This document shows, one piece after another, positions 32,641 to 41,728 of a stretch of 64,000 nt of DNA (position 1 is its first letter; the number at the start of each line of letters is the position of its first letter). Made by a program: the position numbers and the translations under genes. The notes below the pieces were generated by a model. It had not been told where the DNA came from, did no database searches, and saw nothing but the letters and a program-made list of their open reading frames with translations. The stretch covers positions 62,001 to 126,000 of the forward strand of contig JAFYQK010000011.1 of the NCBI GenBank assembly GCA_017547165.1, written 5' to 3'. This DNA comes from Bacteroidaceae bacterium. Lineage in GTDB: Bacteria; Bacteroidota; Bacteroidia; Bacteroidales; Bacteroidaceae.

Positions 32641-32723
32641 TGGGTAGTGATGGATTCGAACCACCGAAGGCGTAAGCCAGCAGATTTACAGTCTGCCCCA
32701 TTTGGCCACTCTGGTAACTACCC
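32641..32723 (-). tRNA. tRNA-Tyr (anticodon GTA)
   Basis: An 83-base class II tRNA: acceptor GGGTAGT/ACTACCC, anticodon arm CAGA-CTGTAAA-TCTG with GTA, a long variable arm (GGCTTACGCC), and T arm GGTGG-TTCGAAT-CCATC. It is the first RNA of the cluster after the promoter. Confidence 0.95.
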
Positions 32724-32742
32724 TAATGCCTATTTGCGGATG

Positions 32743-32774
32743 CAAAATTAGGCATATTTTTCGAATCTGCCAAA
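32743..32774 (-). promoter_or_regulatory. Promoter of the tRNA-tuf-secE-nusG-rpl-rpo block
   Basis: The minus strand reads TTTG, exactly 20 bases, TAATTTTG, a strong match to the Bacteroidetes consensus. It is about 20 bases before tRNA-Tyr, so transcription would start almost at the tRNA. Because no other clear promoter is seen before tuf, it may drive the tRNAs, tuf and much of the following 13 kb. Confidence 0.8.
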
Positions 32775-32800
32775 AGTTTTGTAACTTTTTAGCGTTTTAT

Positions 32801-33088
32801 TTACTTATTTTTGTGCTTTTCTATCTGACGTCCCAGAATTTCGCACGTTTTATCTACAGCTTCTTCAAATGTGTCGCATGTTTCTGATGCAAATAAACTC
32901 TTGCCAGGAACATCAACCTTCACATCCACTTGTTTATTCATGGCTGTCTCAGGTTTTACGACCTTTAATGACACCTCTACCTTTCCTATTTCGCTTTCGA
33001 AGCGACCCAGTTTAGAAACCTTCTTCTCAATGAAGTCTTGCAGTCTCTCGTTCACATCAAAGTGAATGGCCTTGATTCTAATGTCCAT
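32801..33088 (-). CDS. hpf: Ribosome hibernation promoting factor, short form
   Basis: The 95-residue product starts MDIRIKAIHFDVNERLQDFIEKKVSKL and has the S30AE/HPF fold with VEVSLKVV and EAVDKTCEILGRQIEKHK. The length is that of short HPF, which blocks the decoding centre and helps form inactive ribosomes in slow growth. It lies 13 bases after the Xer-type recombinase gene, likely cotranscribed, an arrangement found across Bacteroidetes. Confidence 0.92.
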   Translation of the reverse strand: MDIRIKAIHFDVNERLQDFIEKKVSKLGRFESEIGKVEVSLKVVKPETAMNKQVDVKVDVPGKSLFASETCDTFEEAVDKTCEILGRQIEKHKNK

Positions 33089-33101
33089 AAATCCTCCTTT
33101 T

Positions 33102-33998
33102 TTAAGCCCGTGGATGAGCCTGGTTATACAATTTCTTCAGTTCTTCTAATGTAGTATGCGTATATACCGCTGTGGTTGTAAGGTTTTTATGCCCTAACAA
33201 CTCCTTTACACTTTGGAGATCTGCTGAATTATTAAGCATTGACGTCGCGAAACTATGTCGCAATGCATGAGGACTCCTCTTGGATTGTAAAGTCACAGCA
33301 GACAGAGCAGTTCTGACAATAGTCCGCAACTTTGCATAAGAAAGCTTTTTCGCAACTTTAGTATCCAGGAAGAAAGCATCAATATCAACTGCCTCACCCA
33401 AATACTTTTGCCTTGCCAGCAGAAACTTTTCAATATTTTCCTTCAATTCAGGAATCATAGGAATCATTCTCTGCTTATTACGCTTTCCGAGAACAGTGAT
33501 AACAGAATTCTTAAGATCTACATCCGTCATCTTCAAACCAAGCAATTCTGCAGCACGCATTCCAGTGGAATAAAGCATACTTATCAGCATTTTGCTGGTC
33601 ACTCCCCCAAAATCATCCGAGAACTCAACATCATCAAGTAATTGACTCAGATGACTTTCTCTGACAAAATAAGGCAAAACCTTACTCTTTTTAGGAGCGT
33701 TGACACAATGAGCTGGATCTACATCAATATACCCCCGCCTCAACAGGAATCTATAATAAGATTTAACTGCACTTAACTTTGGACAAACTCCAGCAGGAGA
33801 AAGACCAGATTCAAGCAGACACATCAGCCAATTGCGCACAACATCCGTTGTCACCGTTTTCCAAGAGATGCTTTCATCATTTTTTTTGAAGTATAGTTCA
33901 AACGCTTTCAAACTACCAGCATACGAAGCTAACGTATATTCGCTATAATTTCGCTCGTACCTCAAATATGCTATATATTCTTCAAACCAAGCATCCAT
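33102..33998 (-). CDS. Tyrosine recombinase, XerC/XerD type
   Basis: From the ATG at 33996-33998 the product is 298 residues (MDAWFEEYIAYLRYERNYSEYTLASY). Catalytic residues are complete: R148 (GMRAAEL), K172, H244 and R247 (HALRH), H270 (LGHKN) and Y279 (VYTH). Residues 1-100 are the SAM-like core-binding domain. Length and single-copy housekeeping context (rpsU, hpf) point to chromosome dimer resolution rather than an integrase. An upstream in-frame start at 34058 lies before the predicted transcript start, so it is not chosen. Whether it is XerC or XerD is unresolved. Confidence 0.9.
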   Translation of the reverse strand: MDAWFEEYIAYLRYERNYSEYTLASYAGSLKAFELYFKKNDESISWKTVTTDVVRNWLMCLLESGLSPAGVCPKLSAVKSYYRFLLRRGYIDVDPAHCVNAPKKSKVLPYFVRESHLSQLLDDVEFSDDFGGVTSKMLISMLYSTGMRAAELLGLKMTDVDLKNSVITVLGKRNKQRMIPMIPELKENIEKFLLARQKYLGEAVDIDAFFLDTKVAKKLSYAKLRTIVRTALSAVTLQSKRSPHALRHSFATSMLNNSADLQSVKELLGHKNLTTTAVYTHTTLEELKKLYNQAHPRA

Positions 33999-34028
33999 CA
34001 AAGGGTTCCTCACATGCTTTTCTGAGGA

Positions 34029-34059
34029 TAAAGATAGACATTTTTTCAGCAACCACAAA
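34029..34059 (-). promoter_or_regulatory. Promoter of the recombinase-hpf pair
   Basis: The minus strand reads TTTG, 19 bases, TATCTTTA, one base off the -7 consensus. Start of transcription would be near 34022, which supports the ATG at 33998 for the recombinase. Confidence 0.6.
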
Positions 34060-34105
34060 GGGCAACCTCAAAAATTAAACTTCTTTAATGTTTTTTGTAG
34101 GAGGA

Positions 34106-34297
34106 TTAATCCTCTACACGGTGAAGCTGCTGTACATAGATAGCACGCTCCATCTTCAGACGGTTCTTAACAGAGGGTTTGTCAAACTGCTGACGAGCAC
34201 GCAACTCCTTAACTACACCAGTCTTCTCAAACTTGCGCTTGAACTTCTTCAACGCGCGCTCAATGTTCTCACCTTCTTTAACAGGTACTACAATCAT
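34106..34297 (-). CDS. rpsU: 30S ribosomal protein S21
   Basis: The 63-residue basic product reads MIVVPVKEGENIERALKKF and ends with LKMERAIYVQQLHRVED. S21 lies near the 16S 3' end and the anti-Shine-Dalgarno, of special interest in Bacteroidetes where Shine-Dalgarno use is low. It has its own promoter. Confidence 0.95.
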   Translation of the reverse strand: MIVVPVKEGENIERALKKFKRKFEKTGVVKELRARQQFDKPSVKNRLKMERAIYVQQLHRVED

Positions 34298-34349
34298 TTT
34301 TTTATTATTATAAATTAGTTAATACAGTGCAAAAGTCACTTTTGCGGCG

Positions 34350-34380
34350 CAAAGGTACGACCTTTTTACGAAGTGACAAA
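34350..34380 (-). promoter_or_regulatory. Promoter of rpsU
   Basis: The minus strand reads TTTG, 19 bases, TACCTTTG, a full consensus. Transcription would start near 34343, about 45 bases before the rpsU ATG. Confidence 0.8.
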
Positions 34381-34391
34381 GCTTTTTCTCC

Positions 34392-34430
34392 AAAAAAAGC
34401 AAACGAAGAGTCCAACGACCCTTCGTTTGC
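34392..34430 (-). terminator. Rho-independent terminator after mdh
   Basis: GCAAACGAAG pairs perfectly with CTTCGTTTGC (ten pairs) and on the minus strand is followed by seven T. It lies about 30 bases after the mdh stop codon. Confidence 0.9.
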
Positions 34431-34459
34431 ATGATATAATATATATAATTAGGTATATA

Positions 34460-35452
34460 TTACAAATTAGGATTCTCCTTAGTCCAGTCCTCTACAGCAG
34501 GAATAATACCGAGGGCAATAATCTCATCACGCATGTGACCCAAGTGCTCTACAGAAGACTGCAATGCTGCCATTTCCTCAGCAGTACCCTCAGGAGCAAC
34601 ATAATGAACACCATCAGCATCAATCACTGTAGGCATAGCCATCATAACGTTCTTATAACCAAGTTCCTCACTATTTACATAGCAACCAGCTGGCAATGTG
34701 TAAGGCTCACCACCCATAGCAGCCTCAATCATCTTGATAGCACAATAAGAGGGACTCTGGAATGAACTGCGACCACGTAACTTGATAATGTTCGAACCAC
34801 CCTGAATGGTATTGTGCTTAATCTCTGCCCAACGCTCCTCAGAAAGACCCATCTCAGCCAAAGGCTTACCATCTATCATTACCTTTGAAGCAAATACAGC
34901 CATCTGCTCACCATGACCGCCATATGTCTTTGCACCGGTAACCTTGTCCTGCTGAACACCAAACTCCTTAGCCAAAGCCTGTTGCAAACGTGTAGAGTCA
35001 AGAGCAGCCAAAGAGGTCAACTGGTTGGGCTTCAATCCAGAGTGAATCAAAGCGGTAAGAGCTGTTACATCAGCGGGGTTAAAGATAACCACTACATGCT
35101 TGACATCGGGACAATACTTCTTTATAAAGTCACCAAACTCAGCAGCGATCTGACAGTTACCCTTCAACAAATCCTCACGTGTCATACCCTCTTTACGTGG
35201 AGCACCACCAGAAGAAACAATATACTTAGCACCAGTGAAAGCCTCTTCGGGGTTTGTTGTCCAGGTGATGTTTGCCCCTGGGAAACCACAATGAGCCATT
35301 TCGTCTGCAACACCATGAACACCAGGTTCGAAGATATCATACAAACAGATGTTTGGTGTCAATCCCAACATCAACGCACTCTGCACCATGTTAGAACCGA
35401 TCATGCCGCCAGCACCAACAATAAGAAGTTTCTCGTCTGTTAAAAAAGCCAT
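34460..35452 (-). CDS. mdh: Malate dehydrogenase
   Basis: The 330-residue cytosolic enzyme interconverts malate and oxaloacetate, used by Bacteroidales in the reductive branch toward fumarate and succinate. The nucleotide-binding loop is GAGGMIG (13-19). Substrate-binding arginines lie in GGAPRKEGMTRED, NPADV is present, and the catalytic histidine is in KTYGGHGEQMAVF. It is a single-gene unit with its own promoter and terminator. Confidence 0.93.
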   Translation of the reverse strand: MAFLTDEKLLIVGAGGMIGSNMVQSALMLGLTPNICLYDIFEPGVHGVADEMAHCGFPGANITWTTNPEEAFTGAKYIVSSGGAPRKEGMTREDLLKGNCQIAAEFGDFIKKYCPDVKHVVVIFNPADVTALTALIHSGLKPNQLTSLAALDSTRLQQALAKEFGVQQDKVTGAKTYGGHGEQMAVFASKVMIDGKPLAEMGLSEERWAEIKHNTIQGGSNIIKLRGRSSFQSPSYCAIKMIEAAMGGEPYTLPAGCYVNSEELGYKNVMMAMPTVIDADGVHYVAPEGTAEEMAALQSSVEHLGHMRDEIIALGIIPAVEDWTKENPNL

Positions 35453-35493
35453 AATTTTTCTTATTTAAGTTTTAAGATTCTATTTATCACGAA

Positions 35494-35525
35494 CAAAGAT
35501 AAGTATTTTTCAAATACCAAGCAAC
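35494..35525 (-). promoter_or_regulatory. Promoter of mdh
   Basis: The minus strand reads GTTG, 20 bases, TATCTTTG. The -7 element is exact and the -33 element differs by one base. The start would be near 35487, about 35 bases before the mdh ATG. Confidence 0.7.
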
Positions 35526-35585
35526 GCTAATGCGTTATTTTTACCGATTGACAATTGATTTGCAACATAAGGTTTACAATTACCT

Positions 35586-37196
35586 TCAAATAGGCATCGT
35601 CGCATTCTCAAGCCAAGCCCTATCTGCCTCGTTACCGAGAAGCGGTTGCAGTTTCTCATAAACCCTTTCATGATAACCGTTGAGCCATTGGCGTTCTTCA
35701 TTGGTAAGCATCTCGGGGACTATCAGTTTCCTGTCATAGGGACACAAGGTCAATGGTTCAAACATCAGAAAATTTCCAAAATCTGTTTTCTGAGACGGAA
35801 CGCACAGCAAACAGTTCTCTATGCGCACGCCAAACCTGCCTTGAACATATATTCCAGGTTCGTCAGTAATAACCTGCCCTATCTGCACAGGAAGAATTGT
35901 GTCTGCACGATGGTTCTTTCTTATCTGCACTGGTCCCTCATGAACTCCCAGCACATGCCCTACTCCGTGCCCCGTACCATGTCCAAAGTCATATCCCTCA
36001 CGCCACATTGCTGCCCTGGCAAGCGTATCCAGTTGCAAACCTGTAGTTCCATGCGGGAAGTGCATCGCTTGTAGTTGCAGATGTCCTTTGAGCACAAGCG
36101 TATAGACACGCTTTTCCTCTTCTGTTGGTTCTCCTATAGCGATTGTTCTTGTTACATCTGTCGTACCACAATTGTAGTGCGCACCACTATCCAACAGGAG
36201 CAAACCATTTGGAGAAATCTCTAGATCAGTATCCTCCGTAGCCTCGTAATGCACAATAGCACCATGTGAACCAAAACCGGCAATAGTCTCAAAGCTAAGC
36301 GACAGAAAGCCAGATTGTTCCGCACGTAAATCGGCAAGTTCTCTATCTACCCATAGTTCCGTAACCTTTTCACCATGAGCGATTGCCTCCTCTATTCTCT
36401 TAAGGAAGCGCACCATAGCAACGCCGTCACGAACATGTGCTTTACGGAAACCTTCCTGCTCAACAGGATTCTTCTGTGATTTCCACAAGGCGACAGGCGT
36501 CTTGCCACAGTAACGAGCCAGTCCTTCGTCATAAGACTCTATATCTATCCCCAATTCAGACAGATAAGACTCTATACCCTCTACCTGTTCCTTGTTGACA
36601 TATAGCACATGATTACCTTCCGCACTGACATACAGGAAAGATATCACATAAGGATTGTAAGAAATGTCATTCCCTCGTATATTCAGCACCCAAGCCACTT
36701 CAGCAAGGTCAGAAATATAGATCCCCTCACTGCCATTGACCGCCAGATAGTCAACTATACGTTGCAACTTATCCTTGGCAGACTCACCTGCCACCTCATC
36801 CTCCATTACCCACGCCTTGCTGCATGGCAGAGAGGGGCGGTCTGCCCAAATCCTATCAAAAGGTTCGTTGTAACTCCAACGTACTTCTTTACAATGTACC
36901 TCAAGCCATGCGTGGATATCTGTATCCACACCGTCCTTCATCAAGCGGAATTCTGTTCCGCCCAGTTGCTCCTCTGCCTGAAGCCAATAACGCGAGTCGG
37001 TCCACAACAGAGCCTCATCACGTGTTACTACTGCCGTACCAGCACTACCTGTAAATCCTGTCAGCCACCTGCGGCACTGCCAATGCTCTGCCAGATACTC
37101 AGAACCATGCGGATCATCAGTGGGAACAACCAAGGCATCCAGTCCCTCCTCGTCCATCCACTCACGCACAGCACGCAATTTATCCTCTATAGACAT
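35586..37196 (-). CDS. Xaa-Pro aminopeptidase, M24B family
   Basis: The 536-residue protein has the creatinase N-terminal domain twice (about 1-140 and 150-300) and a C-terminal pita-bread domain with metal ligands D336 (LLDSGAH), D347 (GTTDVTR), H410 (GTGHGVGH), E446 (TDEPGIY) and E460 (RIENCLL). It removes N-terminal residues preceding proline. It is smaller than the roughly 590-residue form common in Bacteroides but keeps all ligands. Its start overlaps the end of the carbonic-anhydrase-like gene by 17 bases, so the two are in one unit. Confidence 0.92.
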   Translation of the reverse strand: MSIEDKLRAVREWMDEEGLDALVVPTDDPHGSEYLAEHWQCRRWLTGFTGSAGTAVVTRDEALLWTDSRYWLQAEEQLGGTEFRLMKDGVDTDIHAWLEVHCKEVRWSYNEPFDRIWADRPSLPCSKAWVMEDEVAGESAKDKLQRIVDYLAVNGSEGIYISDLAEVAWVLNIRGNDISYNPYVISFLYVSAEGNHVLYVNKEQVEGIESYLSELGIDIESYDEGLARYCGKTPVALWKSQKNPVEQEGFRKAHVRDGVAMVRFLKRIEEAIAHGEKVTELWVDRELADLRAEQSGFLSLSFETIAGFGSHGAIVHYEATEDTDLEISPNGLLLLDSGAHYNCGTTDVTRTIAIGEPTEEEKRVYTLVLKGHLQLQAMHFPHGTTGLQLDTLARAAMWREGYDFGHGTGHGVGHVLGVHEGPVQIRKNHRADTILPVQIGQVITDEPGIYVQGRFGVRIENCLLCVPSQKTDFGNFLMFEPLTLCPYDRKLIVPEMLTNEERQWLNGYHERVYEKLQPLLGNEADRAWLENATMPI

Positions 37197-37761
37197 ATTC
37201 GTCGCTTGTTGTCACATTCTGTGTATTCTTTGGATCACTGTCGGTTTCCCTGTACCAATCACTATACTCAACATAGTGTCGTGCATAAGTTTTGTTCAAA
37301 GTCTGCGCCAGTTCTGCATCCACCTTCTTCACAAACTTAGCAGGAACCCCTGCCCACAATTCTCCATCACCTATAATCGTATTACTCAAGACCAAAGCAC
37401 CAGCTGCCACTATTGCGCCACGACCAACTACTGCATGATCCAGTACTGTAGCCCCCATACCGACCAAAGCGCCATCTTTAATCTCGCATCCGTGCAAGGT
37501 CACAGAATGACCTATGGTAACATCATCGCCCAAGATGCAAGGCGCCTTGCCGTTCAAGGTATGCAGGCATGAATTGTCCTGTATATTGGTTCTATTGCCT
37601 ATCTTGATAAAGTGAACATCGCCCCTAACCACAGCATTGAACCATACCGTGCAGTCATCACCCATCTCCACGTCACCAGCAATCACTGCTCCTTCTGAGA
37701 AATAGCAGTGCTTGCCGAATCGGGGAGCAGGCATACCCTTCAATGTCTTTATTATAGCCAT
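37180..37761 (-). CDS. Gamma-carbonic-anhydrase-like hexapeptide protein
   Basis: The 193-residue protein has a left-handed beta-helix of hexapeptide repeats (VIAGDVEMGDDCTVWFNAVVRGD to ELWAGVPAKFVKKV). Histidines in CLHT and GHSVTLHGC correspond to the metal ligands of the gamma-class (YrdA/PaaY) family. It may hydrate carbon dioxide or be an acyltransferase-like relative; activity of such stand-alone proteins is often unproven. The C-terminal 25 residues are variable. It precedes the aminopeptidase with an overlap. Confidence 0.85.
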   Translation of the reverse strand: MAIIKTLKGMPAPRFGKHCYFSEGAVIAGDVEMGDDCTVWFNAVVRGDVHFIKIGNRTNIQDNSCLHTLNGKAPCILGDDVTIGHSVTLHGCEIKDGALVGMGATVLDHAVVGRGAIVAAGALVLSNTIIGDGELWAGVPAKFVKKVDAELAQTLNKTYARHYVEYSDWYRETDSDPKNTQNVTTSDEYVYRG

Positions 37762-37779
37762 ATTATTACTGATATGGGG

Positions 37780-39342
37780 TTAGCCCAGGTTTTCCACGGC
37801 AAATGCCATTCTGCGTAGAGTCTCTTCCTTACCAAGGAAGGCTGCCAATTCGTACATATCAGGTCCCTGACCCTCACCAACCAGGCACACACGCCAGGCA
37901 TTCCAGGGTTTCACTCCACTCTCCTCTACCCATGGATCACAAGCCGCTTTCATTCCGTCAACAGTCCATGTATCCACAGTTTTCAACACCTCTGCAAATT
38001 GTGTCATTTCATCAGCGGTAGTCTCCTTCCAGTTCTTCTTGACAAACTTATCCTCCTTATCAAAAGTTCCAGGGGCAATAAAGAAGAATTTGGTCAAAGG
38101 CCACAGGTCAGAAGCAAAACTTATATTACGTTTTTTCTTATTGTTCTGTGCGTCAACATACTCTATCACCTTCATCTTCATCATACGAACAACCTCGGTC
38201 ATCTGTTCCACAGTTGCCTCTATGCCCTGTGCTTTAAGAACCTTACCAAATTCCGGTGCCCATTCGCAATCCTCACGACGCACCATATACTGATGATTAA
38301 ACCAAGCGGCCTTGACAAAATCGAACTTGGCGCCATTCTTCGAACATTTACTCAGGTCGAACAGTTTCACAAGCTCTTCCAAAGAGAACATCTCCGACCC
38401 CTCTTCACCAGGATTCCATCCCAGCAATGCAAGGAAGTTTATCACCGCCTCGGGCAGATACCCTTTCTCGCGGTAGCCACTGCTTATCTCGCCACTCTTG
38501 GGATCATGCCATTCCAAGGGGAATACAGGGAAGCCCAATTTATCACCATCGCGTTTTGAAAGTTTGCCGTTACCTACGGGTTTAAGCAACAAAGACAAGT
38601 GAGCAAAACGGGGCATTGTGTCCTGCCAACCAAAAGCACGATACAACAACACATGCAAAGGAGCGCTGGGCAACCATTCCTCACCACGAATCACATGAGT
38701 GACCTCCATCAGGTGGTCGTCAACAATGTTAGCAAGATGGTATGTCGGCAAATCATCAGCACTCTTGTAAAGCACCTTGTCATCAAGTATGCTTGAGTTT
38801 ATCACGACATCACCTCTGATAATGTCATCAACATGCACATCCTCACCTGGTTCTATCAGGAAACGCACCACATAGGGATGTCCCGACTCTATAAGAGCAT
38901 CCACATCTTCTTTTGGCATTGTCAGCGAGTTACGCATCATGCCACGAGTCTTTGCGTCATATTGAAAATTCTCAATCTCCTGACGCTTGGCATCAAGCTC
39001 CTCCGGAGTATCAAAGGCGATATAAGCTTTGCCTGCGTCCAGAAGCATCTTTACATACTTTCTGTAGATATCCCTGCGTTCACTCTGACGATATGGCCCG
39101 TGCTCTCCGCCAAAACCAACACCCTCGTCAAACTTTATACCCAACCAGTTGAACGATTCTATAATGTATTCCTCTGCACCAGGCACGAAACGTCCCGAGT
39201 CGGTATCCTCTATTCTGAAAATGAAGTCGCCACCATTCTGACGAGCAAACAAATAATTATATAGCGCCGTACGTACACCACCAATGTGCAAAGGTCCTGT
39301 AGGACTTGGTGCAAAGCGCACCCTTACTTTTCTTTCTGCCAT
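37780..39342 (-). CDS. gltX: Glutamyl-tRNA synthetase
   Basis: From the ATG at 39340-39342 the product is 520 residues ([22 protein letters not shown]), with the class I HIGH motif in PLHIGG and the KMSKS counterpart KLSKRDGD. An in-frame start at 39384 adds residues that overlap the promoter and are atypical. It charges tRNA-Glu; no GatCAB genes are seen in this window. It is followed by the gamma-carbonic-anhydrase-like gene after 18 bases. Confidence 0.96.
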   Translation of the reverse strand: MAERKVRVRFAPSPTGPLHIGGVRTALYNYLFARQNGGDFIFRIEDTDSGRFVPGAEEYIIESFNWLGIKFDEGVGFGGEHGPYRQSERRDIYRKYVKMLLDAGKAYIAFDTPEELDAKRQEIENFQYDAKTRGMMRNSLTMPKEDVDALIESGHPYVVRFLIEPGEDVHVDDIIRGDVVINSSILDDKVLYKSADDLPTYHLANIVDDHLMEVTHVIRGEEWLPSAPLHVLLYRAFGWQDTMPRFAHLSLLLKPVGNGKLSKRDGDKLGFPVFPLEWHDPKSGEISSGYREKGYLPEAVINFLALLGWNPGEEGSEMFSLEELVKLFDLSKCSKNGAKFDFVKAAWFNHQYMVRREDCEWAPEFGKVLKAQGIEATVEQMTEVVRMMKMKVIEYVDAQNNKKKRNISFASDLWPLTKFFFIAPGTFDKEDKFVKKNWKETTADEMTQFAEVLKTVDTWTVDGMKAACDPWVEESGVKPWNAWRVCLVGEGQGPDMYELAAFLGKEETLRRMAFAVENLG

Positions 39343-39373
39343 CACATTATATATAATATAGTTAATATTGCCA

Positions 39374-39402
39374 CAAAAATACAAACTTTTTTTCTATTAC
39401 AA
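39374..39402 (-). promoter_or_regulatory. Promoter of gltX
   Basis: The minus strand reads TTG, 18 bases, TATTTTTG. The -7 element fits; the spacing is slightly short. It lies in the 106-base divergent region shared with the HD-domain gene, for which no strong plus-strand promoter is evident. Confidence 0.5.
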
Positions 39403-39448
39403 TACATTTTTTTTGTAAATTCGCAACCGACAAAATATAATAAAAAGA

Positions 39449-41512
39449 ATGAGCAGATTCAATCATCGCAGAAAATGGACACGCCGCGACTACGTCGTCC
39501 GCACCTTGTCCACCTTGTTACTGATTGCCATTTTTGTGGCATTCATGCCACGCGAAAGCGTACGCACCTACCACTACCACGAAGGTGGTGTCTGGGACTA
39601 CACCCCCCTCATTGCCGAAGACAGTTTCCCCATATTGAAAAGTCAGTTTCAGCTCGAGCAGGAGAAAGACAGCATCAAGCACTACTTCATTCCATATTTC
39701 ATCCGCAAGCAAGGCGTCGCAGACAGTGTCATTAAGGAGTGGAACCAAACCTTTGCCACAGAACTGAAAGACTCAATACCAGCACACTACGAGCAGATTA
39801 TCGAATCAAAGTTAAGAGATATATACAATCAGGGAATTATTTCAGGCAGCGATTTCTCCACCATTAACCTACCCCAGATCAAATCAGTACGTATCATAAA
39901 CAACAACATATCCACCCTTCACAGCACAGCAAGCATTTTCACTCCCAAAACAGCCTACGAGTCTATCATAGCCATTGCCGACAGTACATCCATAAGGCGT
40001 GATAATCTTATACGTTGCAAACTTAACCGTTTTCTCACCGCCAACCTTAAATACGACGAGAAGAAAAGCCAGCAGCAACTTTCCGAACTGGAAAATCTCA
40101 TCACACCCTATATAGGGCAGGTCATCACTGGCCAGAAGATAATCGACCGCGGCGAAATAATCGATTCCGAAACATTCCGCATACTTGAAAGCATGCACCA
40201 ATATTTTGACGACAATGAGAAGACACCAACCGAGATTTTTCTCAATATCCTCGGACAATCTGTCTATACCGCACTTATAGTCATACTCTTTCTGCTCTAT
40301 TTTCTGCAATTCCGCAGTGACTATCTATCGAGCACTAACTCAATGCTACTCATCTCATCGCTGTTTCTACTATTCCCACTGTTGACCTACGGCATAGTGG
40401 CACACAGCAGTTTCAGTCCATACCTTCTTCCATATTGCATCACTCCCATCTTTGTGCGCATCTTTATGGACAGCCGCACAGCCTTTATTGCACACCTGAT
40501 GACAATCCTCATGTGCGCGGCAGCAGTAGCACAGCCAGCCAACTTCATAACCATACAGACACTTGCCGGTCTGACAGCCATCATCAGTCTGCGACAGCTC
40601 ACACAACGTTCCGAACTGTTCCGTGCAATACTTATAGTGCTTACCGTATCGGTATTGGCATATATCAGCATACAACTTGTCGACCGCCGTGTACTCATGA
40701 TAGAGGATGTCGATTACACCGACCTCATCAGCATTACCATTGGCTGTTTGCTTCTAATGATCTCTTACCTTTTGCTTATTCCTATTGAGCGCATATTCGG
40801 ATTCACCAGCAACGTTACACTTATAGAGCTTTCAAATGCCAACACCCCTCTTCTTCGCCTTATGTCGGAAGAAGCACCAGGCACTTTCCAGCACAGCATG
40901 CAGGTGGCGAATCTCGCTGCTGCCGTTGCTGAGAAATTAGGAGCCAAAAGCCAGCTGGTAAGAACCGGAGCATTGTACCACGACATAGGCAAGACACGCC
41001 ATCCAGTTTTCTTTACCGAAAACCAGCAAAGCATCAATCCACACGACCGCCTCACCGATGTACAGTCGGCCCAAATCATCATCAGTCACATACGTGAAGG
41101 CCTGGCACTTGCAGATAAGTACAAACTGCCACAGGTAATCAAAGACTTCATCACCACCCACCATGGCAAGAGTCTAACCCGCTTTTTCTATGTCAGCGCC
41201 CAAAACAAATGTCCTGATACAGAAATAGATCCTACTCGTTTCACATATCCCGGTCCCGATCCTCAAACAATGGAGCAGGCCATACTTATGATGTGCGATG
41301 CCGTAGAGGCTGCAAGTCGCAGTCTAAAGGAAATCACCGAGGAGAGCATCTCAACCCTTGTTGAGAAAATCATTAACGGACAATTAGCCGAGGGACATTT
41401 CAACCAGGCTCCCATCACCTTCCTCGACATTGAGAATGCAAAGGAAGTGCTGAAGAGCAAGCTTCAAACCATTTATCATACAAGAATACAATATCCCGAG
41501 TTGAAGAAATAA
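39449..41512 (+). CDS. 7TM-HD family protein, probable cyclic di-nucleotide phosphodiesterase
   Basis: The 687-residue protein has a membrane helix at about 17-33, a large periplasmic domain (about 40-265, 7TMR-HDED type), a cluster of about seven membrane helices (about 270-445) and a C-terminal HD domain. HD residues are H482 (QHSMQ), H511-D512 (YHDIGKT) and H571-H572 (HHGK). This is the architecture of PgpH, which degrades cyclic di-AMP in Firmicutes; the same role here is inference. It is convergent with priA. Confidence 0.9.
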   Translation: MSRFNHRRKWTRRDYVVRTLSTLLLIAIFVAFMPRESVRTYHYHEGGVWDYTPLIAEDSFPILKSQFQLEQEKDSIKHYFIPYFIRKQGVADSVIKEWNQTFATELKDSIPAHYEQIIESKLRDIYNQGIISGSDFSTINLPQIKSVRIINNNISTLHSTASIFTPKTAYESIIAIADSTSIRRDNLIRCKLNRFLTANLKYDEKKSQQQLSELENLITPYIGQVITGQKIIDRGEIIDSETFRILESMHQYFDDNEKTPTEIFLNILGQSVYTALIVILFLLYFLQFRSDYLSSTNSMLLISSLFLLFPLLTYGIVAHSSFSPYLLPYCITPIFVRIFMDSRTAFIAHLMTILMCAAAVAQPANFITIQTLAGLTAIISLRQLTQRSELFRAILIVLTVSVLAYISIQLVDRRVLMIEDVDYTDLISITIGCLLLMISYLLLIPIERIFGFTSNVTLIELSNANTPLLRLMSEEAPGTFQHSMQVANLAAAVAEKLGAKSQLVRTGALYHDIGKTRHPVFFTENQQSINPHDRLTDVQSAQIIISHIREGLALADKYKLPQVIKDFITTHHGKSLTRFFYVSAQNKCPDTEIDPTRFTYPGPDPQTMEQAILMMCDAVEAASRSLKEITEESISTLVEKIINGQLAEGHFNQAPITFLDIENAKEVLKSKLQTIYHTRIQYPELKK

Positions 41513-41522
41513 CCGACTATAG

Positions 41523-41720
41523 CTATATAAAAATATTGACATAAAGCACAGGCAGCATACACACACATAAACACCCAATACAAACAATTACAGATAAGCG
41601 CCAATTCTGCACATTTTTCACAACCTCTCGTTGCATTAATCTCATCAAAGGAAACCATGAGAGAACACAAGCAACAATAGCAGACAAAAAAATTACGACA
41701 AATAGATTCTGTATCACCAA
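41523..41720 (-). CDS. Possible small membrane protein after priA
   Basis: A 65-codon frame starts with TTG or GTG (no ATG) eight bases after the priA stop and nearly fills the gap to the convergent HD gene. It has two hydrophobic stretches (LFVVIFLSAIVACVLSW and LSVIVCIGCLCVCMLPVLYV) joined by a charged linker. The composition fits a two-helix membrane protein, but with no ATG and no recognised family it may be a chance frame. Confidence 0.3.
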   Translation of the reverse strand: MVIQNLFVVIFLSAIVACVLSWFPLMRLMQREVVKNVQNWRLSVIVCIGCLCVCMLPVLYVNIFI

Positions 41721-41728
41721 TGTATGAC

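Noticed and set aside
33102..33998. Phage or transposon integrase
   Set aside because: The recombinase is next to hpf and rpsU with no attachment sites or phage genes; a housekeeping Xer role fits better.
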